A stretch of 64,000 nucleotides of DNA from Neisseria arctica. Its GTDB lineage: Bacteria > Pseudomonadota > Gammaproteobacteria > Burkholderiales > Neisseriaceae. The DNA lies in NCBI RefSeq assembly GCF_022870905.1, contig NZ_CP091510.1, forward strand, positions 1,488,001 to 1,552,000, given 5' to 3'. Under the pieces are notes generated by a model that had not been told where the DNA came from, did not search any database, and was given only the letters and a program-made list of their open reading frames with translations. A program made the position numbers and the translations under genes. Positions 46,268 to 54,904 of this stretch are shown here, piece by piece (position 1 is the first letter of the stretch; each line of letters begins with the position of its first letter).

Positions 46268-46396
46268 ATACTTTTCATTTATTTCACGTTTACGTTGGGT
46301 AATACGGCGGCTCCCTTCAGGGATTCTGCCTGCTGCCAAACGTAGAACCGTTCGATTTAGAGAGATCATTATCTATATAGAGAGGGACGCCGAATC

Positions 46397-47614
46397 ATGA
46401 GCGCATACCTGCTTGACTTCACCAATCTGCTCTTTCGCTGGCTGCACGTAATTGCAGCCATTGCTTGGGTTGGGGAATCGATTTACTTCGTGATGCTCGA
46501 CAACAGCCTGAAAAAACCCGAATCCGAAGCAGACCGTAACAAAGGCGTAGCCGGAGAAATGTGGGCGGTACACGGCGGCGGCTTTTATCACAACCAAAAA
46601 TACCAAACCAGCCCTGAAAAACTGCCCGATGATCTGCATTGGTCGTTTTGGAAGTCCTACACAACCTGGCTAACCGGTTTCGGGCTGTTCTGCGTCCTTT
46701 ATCTGAGCAATCCCTCGATGAATTTGGTTGATCCTTCCGCCGATTGGCAGTGGGCAGCCAAAATGACAGGCGGCGAAGCTACCTTTATGGCACTGCTGTT
46801 CTTATTTGGCGGTTGGATGGTTTACAACAAACTGTGCAAACTCATCAGCCCGAATATGACGCGCGACGGCTGGTTGAGTGTAGCCGTGGCAGTGATGATG
46901 GTAGTGGTTTCCTATTTGGCCACGCATATTTTTGCAGGCAAAGCCGCTTTCCTGATTATCGGCGCGGTGATGGCTACCTGTATGAGCGCCAACGTATTTT
47001 TCTGGATTATTCCCGGCCAACGCCGTATGGTTGCCGCTATGAAAGCCGGTGAGGCTCCCAACCCGCTCGACGGCAAACGCGGCAAACAGCGTTCGGTACA
47101 TAACACGTACTTCACCCTGCCCGTAGTTTTCCTAATGCTCTCCAACCACTATGCCGCCACATACGGCGCCGATTGGTCGTGGTTGATTGCAGTATTGTTT
47201 ATTTTTGCAGGTGCTTCTATCCGCCAATTCTTTGTAGTGATGCACCAAGGCAAAAAACAATACGGCTATTGGGCATTCGGTATTGTCTGCCTGCTCTTTG
47301 CAGCGCTGTTGGCCGCACCGAAATCCGCACCGCCTGCTCCCGTTTCGGATAACGGTACTCCCCAGGCTGAAGTTTCCATTGATCAGGTTATGATGATCTC
47401 GCATCAACGCTGTACCGCATGCCATGCGGCCAAACCTGATACCAAATATGGTTTTGCCGCTCCGCCCTTGGGCTTGAAACTGGAAACTGCCGAGGAAATC
47501 CGGGCGGCCGCAGACAAAATCAAATTGCGTGTTGGCAACCATACCATGCCTATCGGTAATCTGACCCAGATGACCGAAGAGGAACGCGCCTTGATCGCCC
47601 GCTGGCAACCTTAG
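46397..47614 (+). CDS. puuD: Urate hydroxylase PuuD (membrane urate oxidase with cytochrome c domain)
   Basis: A 405-residue protein with about eight membrane helices, starting MSAYLLDFTNLLFRWLHVIAAIAWVGESIYF. Residues 337-405 form a C-terminal cytochrome c domain with heme motif Cys339-x-x-Cys342-His343 and a likely axial Met384 in HTMPIGNL. It oxidises urate to 5-hydroxyisourate and passes electrons to the respiratory chain rather than making hydrogen peroxide. It completes the pathway with uraH, uraD, puuE, alc and allA. GAGGGA precedes the ATG. Confidence 0.95.
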   Translation: MSAYLLDFTNLLFRWLHVIAAIAWVGESIYFVMLDNSLKKPESEADRNKGVAGEMWAVHGGGFYHNQKYQTSPEKLPDDLHWSFWKSYTTWLTGFGLFCVLYLSNPSMNLVDPSADWQWAAKMTGGEATFMALLFLFGGWMVYNKLCKLISPNMTRDGWLSVAVAVMMVVVSYLATHIFAGKAAFLIIGAVMATCMSANVFFWIIPGQRRMVAAMKAGEAPNPLDGKRGKQRSVHNTYFTLPVVFLMLSNHYAATYGADWSWLIAVLFIFAGASIRQFFVVMHQGKKQYGYWAFGIVCLLFAALLAAPKSAPPAPVSDNGTPQAEVSIDQVMMISHQRCTACHAAKPDTKYGFAAPPLGLKLETAEEIRAAADKIKLRVGNHTMPIGNLTQMTEEERALIARWQP

Positions 47615-47619
47615 CAATC

Positions 47620-47655
47620 AAAAAAACGCAGGATCGCCTCTTGCGGTTTTTTTAT
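47620..47655 (+). terminator. Terminator after puuD
   Basis: AAAAAACGCA and TGCGGTTTTTTT pair with one bulge, right after the puuD stop. Confidence 0.65.
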
Positions 47656-47700
47656 TAAGATATCAAAGCTTTTAAAGTTTACGTTACCTGCCCATCCGGC

Positions 47701-47738
47701 AAATATGCCGTCTGAAAAAATTTCAGACGGCATATTTT
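47701..47738. terminator. DUS hairpin between convergent puuD and NUDIX genes
   Basis: AAATATGCCGTCTGAA and TTCAGACGGCATATTT form a perfect 16-base stem. Confidence 0.82.
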
Positions 47739-47759
47739 AATTTCCGAGTAAGCTTTCAA

Positions 47760-48299
47760 TCACTGGTCGTTCAGAAGCCAGTATTGCAAGCCAATCAACG
47801 TTTTAGCATCGGCAATCTCATCATTTAATAATGCAGCGCGCACTTCCTCGCGGCTCATCAATACGGTTTCGGTAAACTCATCTTCATCCGTTTCCAATTC
47901 GCTGCCCTCACGCACACCTTCTGCCAGATACAGATACATTTTTTCATCGCAAAACCCCGGCGCGGTATAAAACGTATGCAGCAATTTCACTCGCTCGGCA
48001 GTATAAGGCGTTTCTTCCGCTAATTCGCGCAAAGCGCATTCCGCAGGATCTTCACCCGCAATATCCAATTTGCCTGCAGGCAGTTCCAACAAAGGTTTGC
48101 CAACGGCATAACGCCATTGGCGCACCAATACCGCTTTATCTTCCGCCGTTACCGCCAATACGCAAGCAGCCCCGGGATGGCGCACAACCACACGCTCGCT
48201 TTGCTTGCCGTTGGGTAAACGAATGCTGTCGCGGCTAATTTTGAGAAATGAAGTTTCGACAATAGATTCTGAATCCAAGCAGGTTTCTGTTAAGTCCAT
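47760..48299 (-). CDS. NUDIX hydrolase, ADP-ribose pyrophosphatase-like
   Basis: A 179-residue protein with the Nudix box around LPAGKLDIAGEDP then ECALRELAEETPY; the REL.EE core is intact, while the spacing before it has one extra residue versus the strict consensus. QWRYAVGKPLLELPAG is typical of the NudF/ADP-ribose group. It would cleave ADP-ribose or other nucleotide sugars. It is followed by bioA in the minus-strand order upstream of it (bioA at 48370) with a DUS between. Confidence 0.88.
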   Translation of the reverse strand: MDLTETCLDSESIVETSFLKISRDSIRLPNGKQSERVVVRHPGAACVLAVTAEDKAVLVRQWRYAVGKPLLELPAGKLDIAGEDPAECALRELAEETPYTAERVKLLHTFYTAPGFCDEKMYLYLAEGVREGSELETDEDEFTETVLMSREEVRAALLNDEIADAKTLIGLQYWLLNDQ

Positions 48300-48369
48300 G
48301 ATTGTATCCTTATTAATTTGAAAGCCTTACGCCTGTAAAGGCCGTCTGAAAAAAATCAGCGGCCTATAT

Positions 48370-49665
48370 TTATGAAACCGCAAACAATGTAGTATCCGCA
48401 ACGGCAACGGCAACCGCATCCGTCAGCTGCCGTAATTGTTCGGCATCGACAATATAAGGCGGCATCAGGTAAACCAATCTGCCGAAAGGCCGTATCCATA
48501 CGCCTTGTTTCACAAAAAACGCCTGCATCGCCGCCATATCCACAGGGCGGCGCGTTTCGACCACGCCGATTGCGCCGACAACACGTACATCGGCTACGTT
48601 TTCCAAATTGCGCAAAGGCATCAGAGTATCTCTGAAATGCGCTTCTATAGCAGACACCTGCGCTTGCCATTCGTTGCGTGCCAAAATCCGCATATTGGCT
48701 TCGGCTACGGCGCAAGCCAACGGGTTGCCCATAAAGGTCGGTCCGTGCATAAATACGCCCGCTTCGCCGCTGCAAACGGTTTCTGCAACTTTTCGGGTAA
48801 CGGCCGTAGCCGATAAAGTCATCATGCCGCCCGTAAGCGCTTTACCGATACAGATGATATCCGGTGAAATATCCGCATGTTCACAGGCAAACATTTTGCC
48901 CGTGCGCCCGAAACCGGTAGCGATTTCATCCAAAATCAGCAATATTCCGTATTGGTCGCATAAGGTACGTACTTGCCGCAGATATTCGGGATGGTAAATC
49001 CTCATGCCGCCGGCTCCCTGTACCACCGGTTCCAAAATCACGGCGGCAATCTCATGCCGGTGGGTTTCCAAGGCCGTCTGAAACGCCTCTATATCATCTG
49101 CCAACCATTCACCGTCAAAACGGCTTTTCGGAGCAGCCACAAAAATATGCTCGGGCAGAAAACGGCTATATAGGCTGTGCATAGAGTTTTTTGGATCACA
49201 CACACTCATCGCGCCAAAGGTATCGCCGTGATAGCCGCGCTCCAAAGTTAAAAACTTAGTGCGCGGGTCGCCTTTGGCATGCCAATATTGCAGTGCCATT
49301 TTTAATGATACTTCTACCGCTACAGAACCGGAGTCGGCCAAAAAAATACATTCCAAAGATTGTGGCAGAAAGCCCCGCAAACTGTTGCACAAGCGTATGG
49401 CCGGTTCGTGGGTGATACCACCGAACATCACATGGGGCATAGTATCTAGCTGCCGCTTTGCCGCCGCAACTAATTCAGGATGATTGTAACCGTGCTGTGC
49501 GCACCACCACGAAGACATACCATCTACCAACCGTCGGCCATCGGCAATCTCGAGATACACACCCTCGCTACGCACAACGGGATATACGGGCAGAGGATTA
49601 ATCATAGAAGTATAAGGATGCCAAATATGGCGGCGGTCGAATTCGAGATCTTGCGGACTGAACAT
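48370..49665 (-). CDS. bioA: Adenosylmethionine-8-amino-7-oxononanoate transaminase
   Basis: A 431-residue class III PLP aminotransferase. DRRHIWHPYTSM near the start and DGMSSWWCAQHGYNHPEL are BioA diagnostics. The lysine of CIGKALTGGMMTLSAT binds PLP and LDEIATGFGRTG is the cofactor Asp block. It makes 7,8-diaminononanoate in biotin synthesis. An in-frame ATG at 49695 would add MKLFRRPKSV, most of which is just a translated DUS, so 49665 (MFSPQDLEF) is preferred. No other bio gene is here. Confidence 0.93.
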   Translation of the reverse strand: MFSPQDLEFDRRHIWHPYTSMINPLPVYPVVRSEGVYLEIADGRRLVDGMSSWWCAQHGYNHPELVAAAKRQLDTMPHVMFGGITHEPAIRLCNSLRGFLPQSLECIFLADSGSVAVEVSLKMALQYWHAKGDPRTKFLTLERGYHGDTFGAMSVCDPKNSMHSLYSRFLPEHIFVAAPKSRFDGEWLADDIEAFQTALETHRHEIAAVILEPVVQGAGGMRIYHPEYLRQVRTLCDQYGILLILDEIATGFGRTGKMFACEHADISPDIICIGKALTGGMMTLSATAVTRKVAETVCSGEAGVFMHGPTFMGNPLACAVAEANMRILARNEWQAQVSAIEAHFRDTLMPLRNLENVADVRVVGAIGVVETRRPVDMAAMQAFFVKQGVWIRPFGRLVYLMPPYIVDAEQLRQLTDAVAVAVADTTLFAVS

Positions 49666-49805
49666 AACAGATTTGGGCCGTCTGAAAAGCTTCATTATAA
49701 CGGAAAAGCCCGCAACCTTTCTCTCGTGCTTTCAGACGGCCTTTGCACCGTCTTGCCAATCGGCGTTAAAATGACCGCAACAACAACACACCGTCAGGAA
49801 TATCC

Positions 49806-50663
49806 ATGCAAACCCGATTGCCATTTTTTGGAGTTGTCCGCGTTCACGGCGAAGATGCCGCCGCTTTTTTACACGGCCAGCTTTCCAACGATATCCAAAA
49901 CCTTGCTGCCGGCCAAGCCTGTTACGCTACTTACAATACTCCCAAAGGTCGCGTAATCGCCAATATGCTGGTATTAAACCGCGGCAATGATTTTCTGCTG
50001 GTCATGGCTGCCGACCTAACCGAAGCCGTTACCAAACGGCTGAGAATGTTCGTTTTGCGTGCCAAAGCAGTATTCGAAGCGCTGCCGGATGAAGCAGTAG
50101 CCGCGCAACTCAACGATAACGCAGCCCCGTTACCCGCACAAACTCCCTCTTTGGCATTCTCTGCCGAAGAAGAAAACGGTATCTGGCATATTACCCTACC
50201 GCATCAAGGACGCATCAGTATCGGCAACGTATCCGCTCTTCCTGAATATGATGCCGCCGCCGAGAACGCTTGGAATACGCATGAAATCCGTAGCGGCTAT
50301 CCGTGGATTTGCGCGGCTACCAGCGAAGCCGCCGTTGCCCAAATGCTCAACCAACACACCATCGGCGGAGTGCATTTCAAAAAAGGCTGTTATCCCGGCC
50401 AAGAAATCATTGCGCGCGCCCAATACCGCGGCCAAGTGAAACGCGGTTTGGCGGTTTTATCCTCAACCACTCCTGAAGCCGCGGGTATTACCGTACACCA
50501 ATCAGATGAAGAGGCCGGCATAATACTCAACAGCGCGCTAACGGCGGAAGGCAGTATTAATCTTGCCGTAATCAAACACGGTGCCGCCCAAGCAGCCTTA
50601 AGCGATGCCGACGGCAATCCGCTACACCGGCAAACGCTTTTCTTCCAAACGGAAACCGATTAA
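49806..50663 (+). CDS. ygfZ: YgfZ/GcvT-type folate-binding protein (Fe-S repair factor)
   Basis: A 285-residue protein. FLHGQLSNDIQNLAAGQACYATYNTPKGRV fits the N-terminal GcvT-like domain, and KGCYPGQEIIARAQYRGQVKR is the YgfZ signature with its conserved cysteine. It binds tetrahydrofolate and helps keep certain Fe-S enzymes active (for example MiaB). The ATG follows an AGGAA site. It diverges from bioA. Confidence 0.93.
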   Translation: MQTRLPFFGVVRVHGEDAAAFLHGQLSNDIQNLAAGQACYATYNTPKGRVIANMLVLNRGNDFLLVMAADLTEAVTKRLRMFVLRAKAVFEALPDEAVAAQLNDNAAPLPAQTPSLAFSAEEENGIWHITLPHQGRISIGNVSALPEYDAAAENAWNTHEIRSGYPWICAATSEAAVAQMLNQHTIGGVHFKKGCYPGQEIIARAQYRGQVKRGLAVLSSTTPEAAGITVHQSDEEAGIILNSALTAEGSINLAVIKHGAAQAALSDADGNPLHRQTLFFQTETD

Positions 50664-50864
50664 TCGAGCCTACACTCTAAGGCAAAATCCGCAAAACAGC
50701 GGAAATATGTTTAAATCAGGCGGCGCAATGTTTTAAACTTTGCGCCGCACTTGTATTCAAAATACTATTTTACGAAAAAGGCCGTCTGAAATATTCTGCC
50801 TGTCAAACCCGGCGGCCTTGCTTGCGGCGACGGGTAAAAATCTCTAATTAATTAAAGAAATACC

Positions 50865-51356
50865 ATGAGAAACTGGATACTTAAAAATTCAAACCGTGTA
50901 CGCCACATTCTAAACTTGTGGCCGCCCTTTCTCTTTAGCGGCATACGCATCACCGAAATCAGCCCCGATTACCGCCGCTGCCGCGCCGAATTGAAAAACT
51001 GGCCCGGCACGCGCAATGCCAACGGTAGCCAATTCGGTGGCAGCCTGTTTTCAATGACCGATCCTGTTTATTCACTGATGCTGATGGGGCTTTTAGGCGA
51101 ACGTTATTTTATTTGGGATAAATCCGCCCACATCGACTTTATCAAACCCGGGCGCAGCAAAATATTTCTCGAATGTATGATTGGTGATGATTTGCTGCAC
51201 GATATCCGTACCCACACCGCAAACGGTGAAAAGTATCTGCCGGAAATCGAAATGATATTGACCGATGAAAAAGGCGATATCATCGCTAAAGTCAAACGTA
51301 CACTGTATATCCGTCTCAAACCTGCATTCAGGCCGTCTGAACATTCAGCCTCTTGA
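50865..51356 (+). CDS. DUF4442 hotdog-fold protein
   Basis: A 163-residue protein of the DUF4442 (hotdog, thioesterase-like) family: NRVRHILNLWPPFLFSGIRI at the start, NGSQFGGSLFSMTDPVYSLML in the middle (the helix of the hotdog), and a final strand block. The family is often called a putative thioesterase; no substrate is known. It is a single-gene unit closed by a strong terminator. Its last codons again include a DUS (RPSEHSAS, around 51331-51340). Confidence 0.85.
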   Translation: MRNWILKNSNRVRHILNLWPPFLFSGIRITEISPDYRRCRAELKNWPGTRNANGSQFGGSLFSMTDPVYSLMLMGLLGERYFIWDKSAHIDFIKPGRSKIFLECMIGDDLLHDIRTHTANGEKYLPEIEMILTDEKGDIIAKVKRTLYIRLKPAFRPSEHSAS

Positions 51357-51370
51357 TTTCTATTGACTGC

Positions 51371-51404
51371 AAAAAGCCGCGCGAAAACCACGCGGCTTTT
51401 TTAT
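51371..51404 (+). terminator. Rho-independent terminator after the DUF4442 gene
   Basis: AAAAAGCCGCG, a loop, CGCGGCTTTTTT: a classic GC-rich stem with a T run. Confidence 0.9.
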
Positions 51405-51742
51405 TTTTGGAAAAGAGGGTTTTCAAGATAATTTCGCTTTATGAAGGTACGGTTATATTGCTTGGAATCTGAAAACCTAAAACCCTATCATTGGTAGAAT
51501 AACCGCACCGTTTTGATGTGCCGAAAGGGAAAGCACGGCCTACTAGCTTTAGGTTTTCAGAAGCTGATCTTTTTACTAAGCCATATTCGTCTGGCAATGC
51601 GGCAAATTGTCGCAGTCCCCTACTTTTCAGGCGGCACGGAGATTGTTTGTTCCTCCGCTTTAGGCTACATTGCAAAGTTAGGCAAGAACATCGCATCACG
51701 CCCTATAAAATACGCCGCCTGAAATACTTGCAAAAGAAACTG
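51405..51742. other. Unassigned region with a 14-bp inverted repeat upstream of the RegB-like gene
   Basis: 338 bases with no DUS pair and no trusted gene. TCTGAAAACCTAAA (51468-51481) is mirrored exactly by TTTAGGTTTTCAGA (51548-51561). Several overlapping frames stay open across it, one of them in frame with the kinase, but the encoded peptide (with CRSPLLFRRHGDC-like stretches) lacks any domain. It may be an intergenic repeat element or a decayed segment. Confidence 0.45.
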
Positions 51743-53011
51743 ATGAACAGCTCATCCCAACCTTTTACCCGACAAGCCTACCCTACCGCCGTTCGCTTGA
51801 CCTTATGGTTAAGAATAGGCATGGCCGCCTTATGCCTGCTGATACTCTTTTGGGCCCAAGCAGCCGGGCAAAATTGGCCTTTTATCCCTCTTTACGCCGC
51901 TATACTGACACTCACTGTTGCAAACGGCGTATTGACCTATTATTACCGTATCGGGCAAATCAAAAGGCTGCTGGAGTGGGGGTTATGTGCCGACATGTTG
52001 GTTTTAAGCGAGATACTCTATTTCAGCGGCGGCGTAGCCAACCCTTTAGTTTCCCTTTATCTGCCGCCTCTTCTCCTGGGAGCGCTTTTGTGCCCGCCCC
52101 GCTTTACTTGGTCTCTCACAGCCTTTTCTGTGGCAGCCTATCTGCTTTTGCTCCGCTTTCACCAGCCGTTTCCATTAGAAAGTTCTGCAGAACAGCTGTT
52201 TCAAATCCATATCGGCGGTATGTGGTTAACCTTTGTTTTATCAGCCATTCTGATTACCGCAGGTATTACCCGCTTGGTTCATGTTCTCAACCGGCAAAGC
52301 ACTGCTCTGGCCCAAGCACATGCCCGCCAGCAGCAAAACGAACAAATCCTCAGCATGGGGATGGAGGCGGCCCATCTGGCCCATCGGCTTTCCACACCGT
52401 TAAACAGTCTGTTTCTACTACATGAAGAATGGCGGCAGCGGCAAGATTGGCCGCATGAGTTACAAGAAGACCTTACTCTGATGGAAAAACTATTACACCA
52501 AAGCCGCGATACGCTTTGGCAACTCAAGCCCAAACAGCCCGGCCATACTGCCGCAGCCCCCCAAATGCTTTACCAAACCCTACAAACACATTTGCAACAA
52601 TGGCATAACCTTCGCCCCGATGCCGTTTATCGTTGGCAAAAACCTGCCGAAGAAGATATCTGCGTACAACTGGATCCTTTATTCTGGTCGGCACTGCTCA
52701 ACCTCTTAAATAATGCTGCCGATGCCGGCGAAGGAGAAATCACTCTTGATACGTACCGCCAAGGTAACGAATGGCATATCGGTATACGCAACCGCAACGG
52801 CTGTTTGAACCCAGGCCAATTACAGGCGGCCGGATTAGATGCCCAAACCTCAACCAAACCGGCCGGATTAGGTGTGGGCGTATTACTTTCACATGCAACC
52901 TTTTCACGCATGGGCGGCAGCCTCAGCCTGCAAAACCACCCGGCCGGGGGCGTTTATGCTGAAATCCGCATCCCGCTTTACTTATATACCTCTTCCGACA
53001 AGGCCGTCTGA
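51743..53011 (+). CDS. RegB/PrrB-like redox sensor histidine kinase
   Basis: A 422-residue membrane kinase with six predicted helices in residues 20-180. FSGGVANPLVSL (95-106) matches the GGxxNP quinone-binding heptad region of RegB. The phospho-acceptor is His214 in AAHLAHRLSTPLNSL, and LLNNAADAGEG plus GLGVGVLLSHATFSRMGG are the ATP-binding N and G boxes. It would sense quinone/redox state and phosphorylate the next gene's product. The stop TGA lies inside a DUS (53003-53012). Start at 51743 has only a weak ribosome site. Confidence 0.87.
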   Translation: MNSSSQPFTRQAYPTAVRLTLWLRIGMAALCLLILFWAQAAGQNWPFIPLYAAILTLTVANGVLTYYYRIGQIKRLLEWGLCADMLVLSEILYFSGGVANPLVSLYLPPLLLGALLCPPRFTWSLTAFSVAAYLLLLRFHQPFPLESSAEQLFQIHIGGMWLTFVLSAILITAGITRLVHVLNRQSTALAQAHARQQQNEQILSMGMEAAHLAHRLSTPLNSLFLLHEEWRQRQDWPHELQEDLTLMEKLLHQSRDTLWQLKPKQPGHTAAAPQMLYQTLQTHLQQWHNLRPDAVYRWQKPAEEDICVQLDPLFWSALLNLLNNAADAGEGEITLDTYRQGNEWHIGIRNRNGCLNPGQLQAAGLDAQTSTKPAGLGVGVLLSHATFSRMGGSLSLQNHPAGGVYAEIRIPLYLYTSSDKAV

Positions 53012-53012
53012 A

Positions 53013-53543
53013 ATGCAACATTTCCTTTTAATCGATGACGACGAAACATTCTCTTCACTGCTCCAACGCCGCTTTAAAAGCCAAGGGCTGATACTTGATT
53101 ATGTTGCCAACGAAGTTTCTCTATCGGCCTATTCAGGGCAACCTCAAGGCATTATTTTGGATTTGAATCTCGGCAACAACAGCGGGTTGCAGCTATTACC
53201 TGCTTTGCGCCACCGCTTTCCCCATGCCAAAATCATCGTACTGACTGGCTATGCCAGCATCAGTACCGCTGTTTCGGCAGTCAAACTCGGCGCATGGCAA
53301 TACCTGCCCAAACCTGCCGGCGTCGAAACCATTCTCCAAGCTTTTAATAACCAAAGTGAAACCAATGCCCATACGGAAACCGCACCACCCGACACCATGC
53401 CCTCATTGCAAAGGTTAAAATGGGAGCATATCCAATTCGTACTGCAACAGCACGACGGCAATATTTCAGCCACTGCCCGTGCCTTAAATATGCACCGCCG
53501 CACACTGCAACGGATACTGGCCAAATATCCGGCAAAGCGTTAA
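53013..53543 (+). CDS. RegA/PrrA-like response regulator
   Basis: A 176-residue regulator. The receiver domain has IDDD (7-10), phospho-acceptor Asp50 (ILDLNL), Thr78 and Lys100 (LPKPAG). The C terminus (about 130-176) is a Fis-type helix-turn-helix (GNISATARALNMHRRTLQRIL), the normal RegA layout. It probably controls respiratory or redox genes. The ATG comes one base after the kinase stop, with a DUS directly against it. Confidence 0.92.
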   Translation: MQHFLLIDDDETFSSLLQRRFKSQGLILDYVANEVSLSAYSGQPQGIILDLNLGNNSGLQLLPALRHRFPHAKIIVLTGYASISTAVSAVKLGAWQYLPKPAGVETILQAFNNQSETNAHTETAPPDTMPSLQRLKWEHIQFVLQQHDGNISATARALNMHRRTLQRILAKYPAKR

Positions 53544-53633
53544 AGCACCACTATTTTTCAGACGGCCTCAACAATACCGTTAAAAACGTTATAATCACCG
53601 ATAACAACCATTCCCATATAATAAGGAAACAGT

Positions 53634-54542
53634 ATGTCTACCCCTCAAAGCGCTATTCTACCCGATCACTGCAAAGCCGGTATTTTTATTGAAGCCGACG
53701 TCGTTCCCACCCAAGAAGCACATCTTAAAAAAGCCGCGCCCGAAGCTCTTGATGCTTTGGCAAAACTGCAAACTCAATATCCGGAAGCAGCCCTTGGCCT
53801 AACCATTGCCTTTGGCAGTGATTTATGGAAAAGCTTCGGTCACTCCGGCGAAGGCAGCGAAATCAAACCTTTCCGCCCTCTCGGTAATGGCTTGGCTCCG
53901 GCTACCCAACATGATGTGATGTTCCATATCCAATCTCTGCGCCCCGATGTTAACTTTTCTTTAGCCATGTCGCTTTTGGAGATTTTCGGCGACAGTATCA
54001 AAGTAGCGGATGAAACACATGGTTTCCGCTGGATTGAAGAACGCGGTTTAGAAGGCTTTATCGACGGCACGGAAAACCCTCAAGGCGACGAAGAAATCAC
54101 CCAGGTCGGCACGATCGCTACCGAAGAGCCCGGCGGCGGCGGCAGTTATGTCTTACTGCAAAAATACCGCCACGACTTAAAAAAATGGAATACATTCGAC
54201 CTCAACCTACAAGAAGACTGCGTAGGCCGAAGCAAAGCTGAAAATGAAGAATTCGAAGGAGAAAAACTCAACCCGCGTGCCCACATTGCCCGAACCAATC
54301 TGAAAGAAAACGGAGTAGGCTTGAAAATCGTACGCCGCAGTCTGCCCTATGGCACTGCCTCAGGCGAACACGGCCTGATGTTTATCGCCTATTGCGGCCG
54401 GCTATACAATATCGAAGCTCAATTACTGAGTATGTTTGGAGAAACCGACGGCAAAACCGACCTACTATTGGAACACGTTACTACCGCTGTATCCGGTGCT
54501 TATTATTACGCACCAAGCGTAGAACGCATGCGTAATCTGTAA
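53634..54542 (+). CDS. Dye-decolorizing (DyP-type) heme peroxidase
   Basis: A 302-residue cytosolic DyP peroxidase of the YfeX-like group. The GFIDGTE motif is at 141-147 with distal Asp144, and the proximal heme ligand is His217 in PRAHIARTN; the conserved Arg follows in KIVRRSLPYG. No Tat signal is present. It reduces peroxide using organic donors or heme. It stands alone 90 bases after the RegA-like gene and is closed by a DUS hairpin, so co-regulation with redox control is possible. Confidence 0.93.
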   Translation: MSTPQSAILPDHCKAGIFIEADVVPTQEAHLKKAAPEALDALAKLQTQYPEAALGLTIAFGSDLWKSFGHSGEGSEIKPFRPLGNGLAPATQHDVMFHIQSLRPDVNFSLAMSLLEIFGDSIKVADETHGFRWIEERGLEGFIDGTENPQGDEEITQVGTIATEEPGGGGSYVLLQKYRHDLKKWNTFDLNLQEDCVGRSKAENEEFEGEKLNPRAHIARTNLKENGVGLKIVRRSLPYGTASGEHGLMFIAYCGRLYNIEAQLLSMFGETDGKTDLLLEHVTTAVSGAYYYAPSVERMRNL

Positions 54543-54562
54543 AACATTTGCCTCCAAAAGGA

Positions 54563-54599
54563 AATCATGCCGTCTGAAAAGTTTTCGGACGGCATGATT
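54563..54599 (+). terminator. DUS hairpin after the DyP peroxidase gene
   Basis: AATCATGCCGTCTGAAAA pairs with TTTTCGGACGGCATGATT with one mismatch (a DUS variant in the right arm). Confidence 0.78.
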
Positions 54600-54820
54600 T
54601 CTAGTCAGTTTTTTTGCAATAATTAAAAAATATCTACCTTATCCGAAAGCAGTAAGCCGCTGCTTTGAACGGATAGGTAAGCCATATCCGGAAAATGTAC
54701 TTTAAAACTGCCGTTCAAATACCTAAGCCTGATAACTCCGTCTTTATTTGGATTAGTAATTCAAAATATCAAAAAAATAGTCACCTTCTATCTTTTAGAA
54801 AACGGACACGGCACACATAA
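54600..54820. other. Gene-free spacer between DyP and trpB terminators
   Basis: About 220 bases between two DUS hairpins of convergent genes. I see no gene, RNA or repeat in it. Confidence 0.4.
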
Positions 54821-54823
54821 CAA

Positions 54824-54868
54824 AGGCCGTCTGAAAACAGCACCTCCAAGGTAAGTTTTCAGACGGCC
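54824..54868 (-). terminator. DUS hairpin after trpB
   Basis: GGCCGTCTGAAAAC and GTTTTCAGACGGCC pair over 14 bases around a 17-base loop, 37 bases after the trpB stop codon. Confidence 0.75.
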
Positions 54869-54904
54869 CCTAAATATTCAACTGCTATCTTGAAAATCTA
54901 AAGT

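Noticed and set aside
54600-54820. Possible small RNA between DyP and trpB
   Set aside because: No promoter-terminator pair of its own; the hairpins on both sides belong to the flanking genes.
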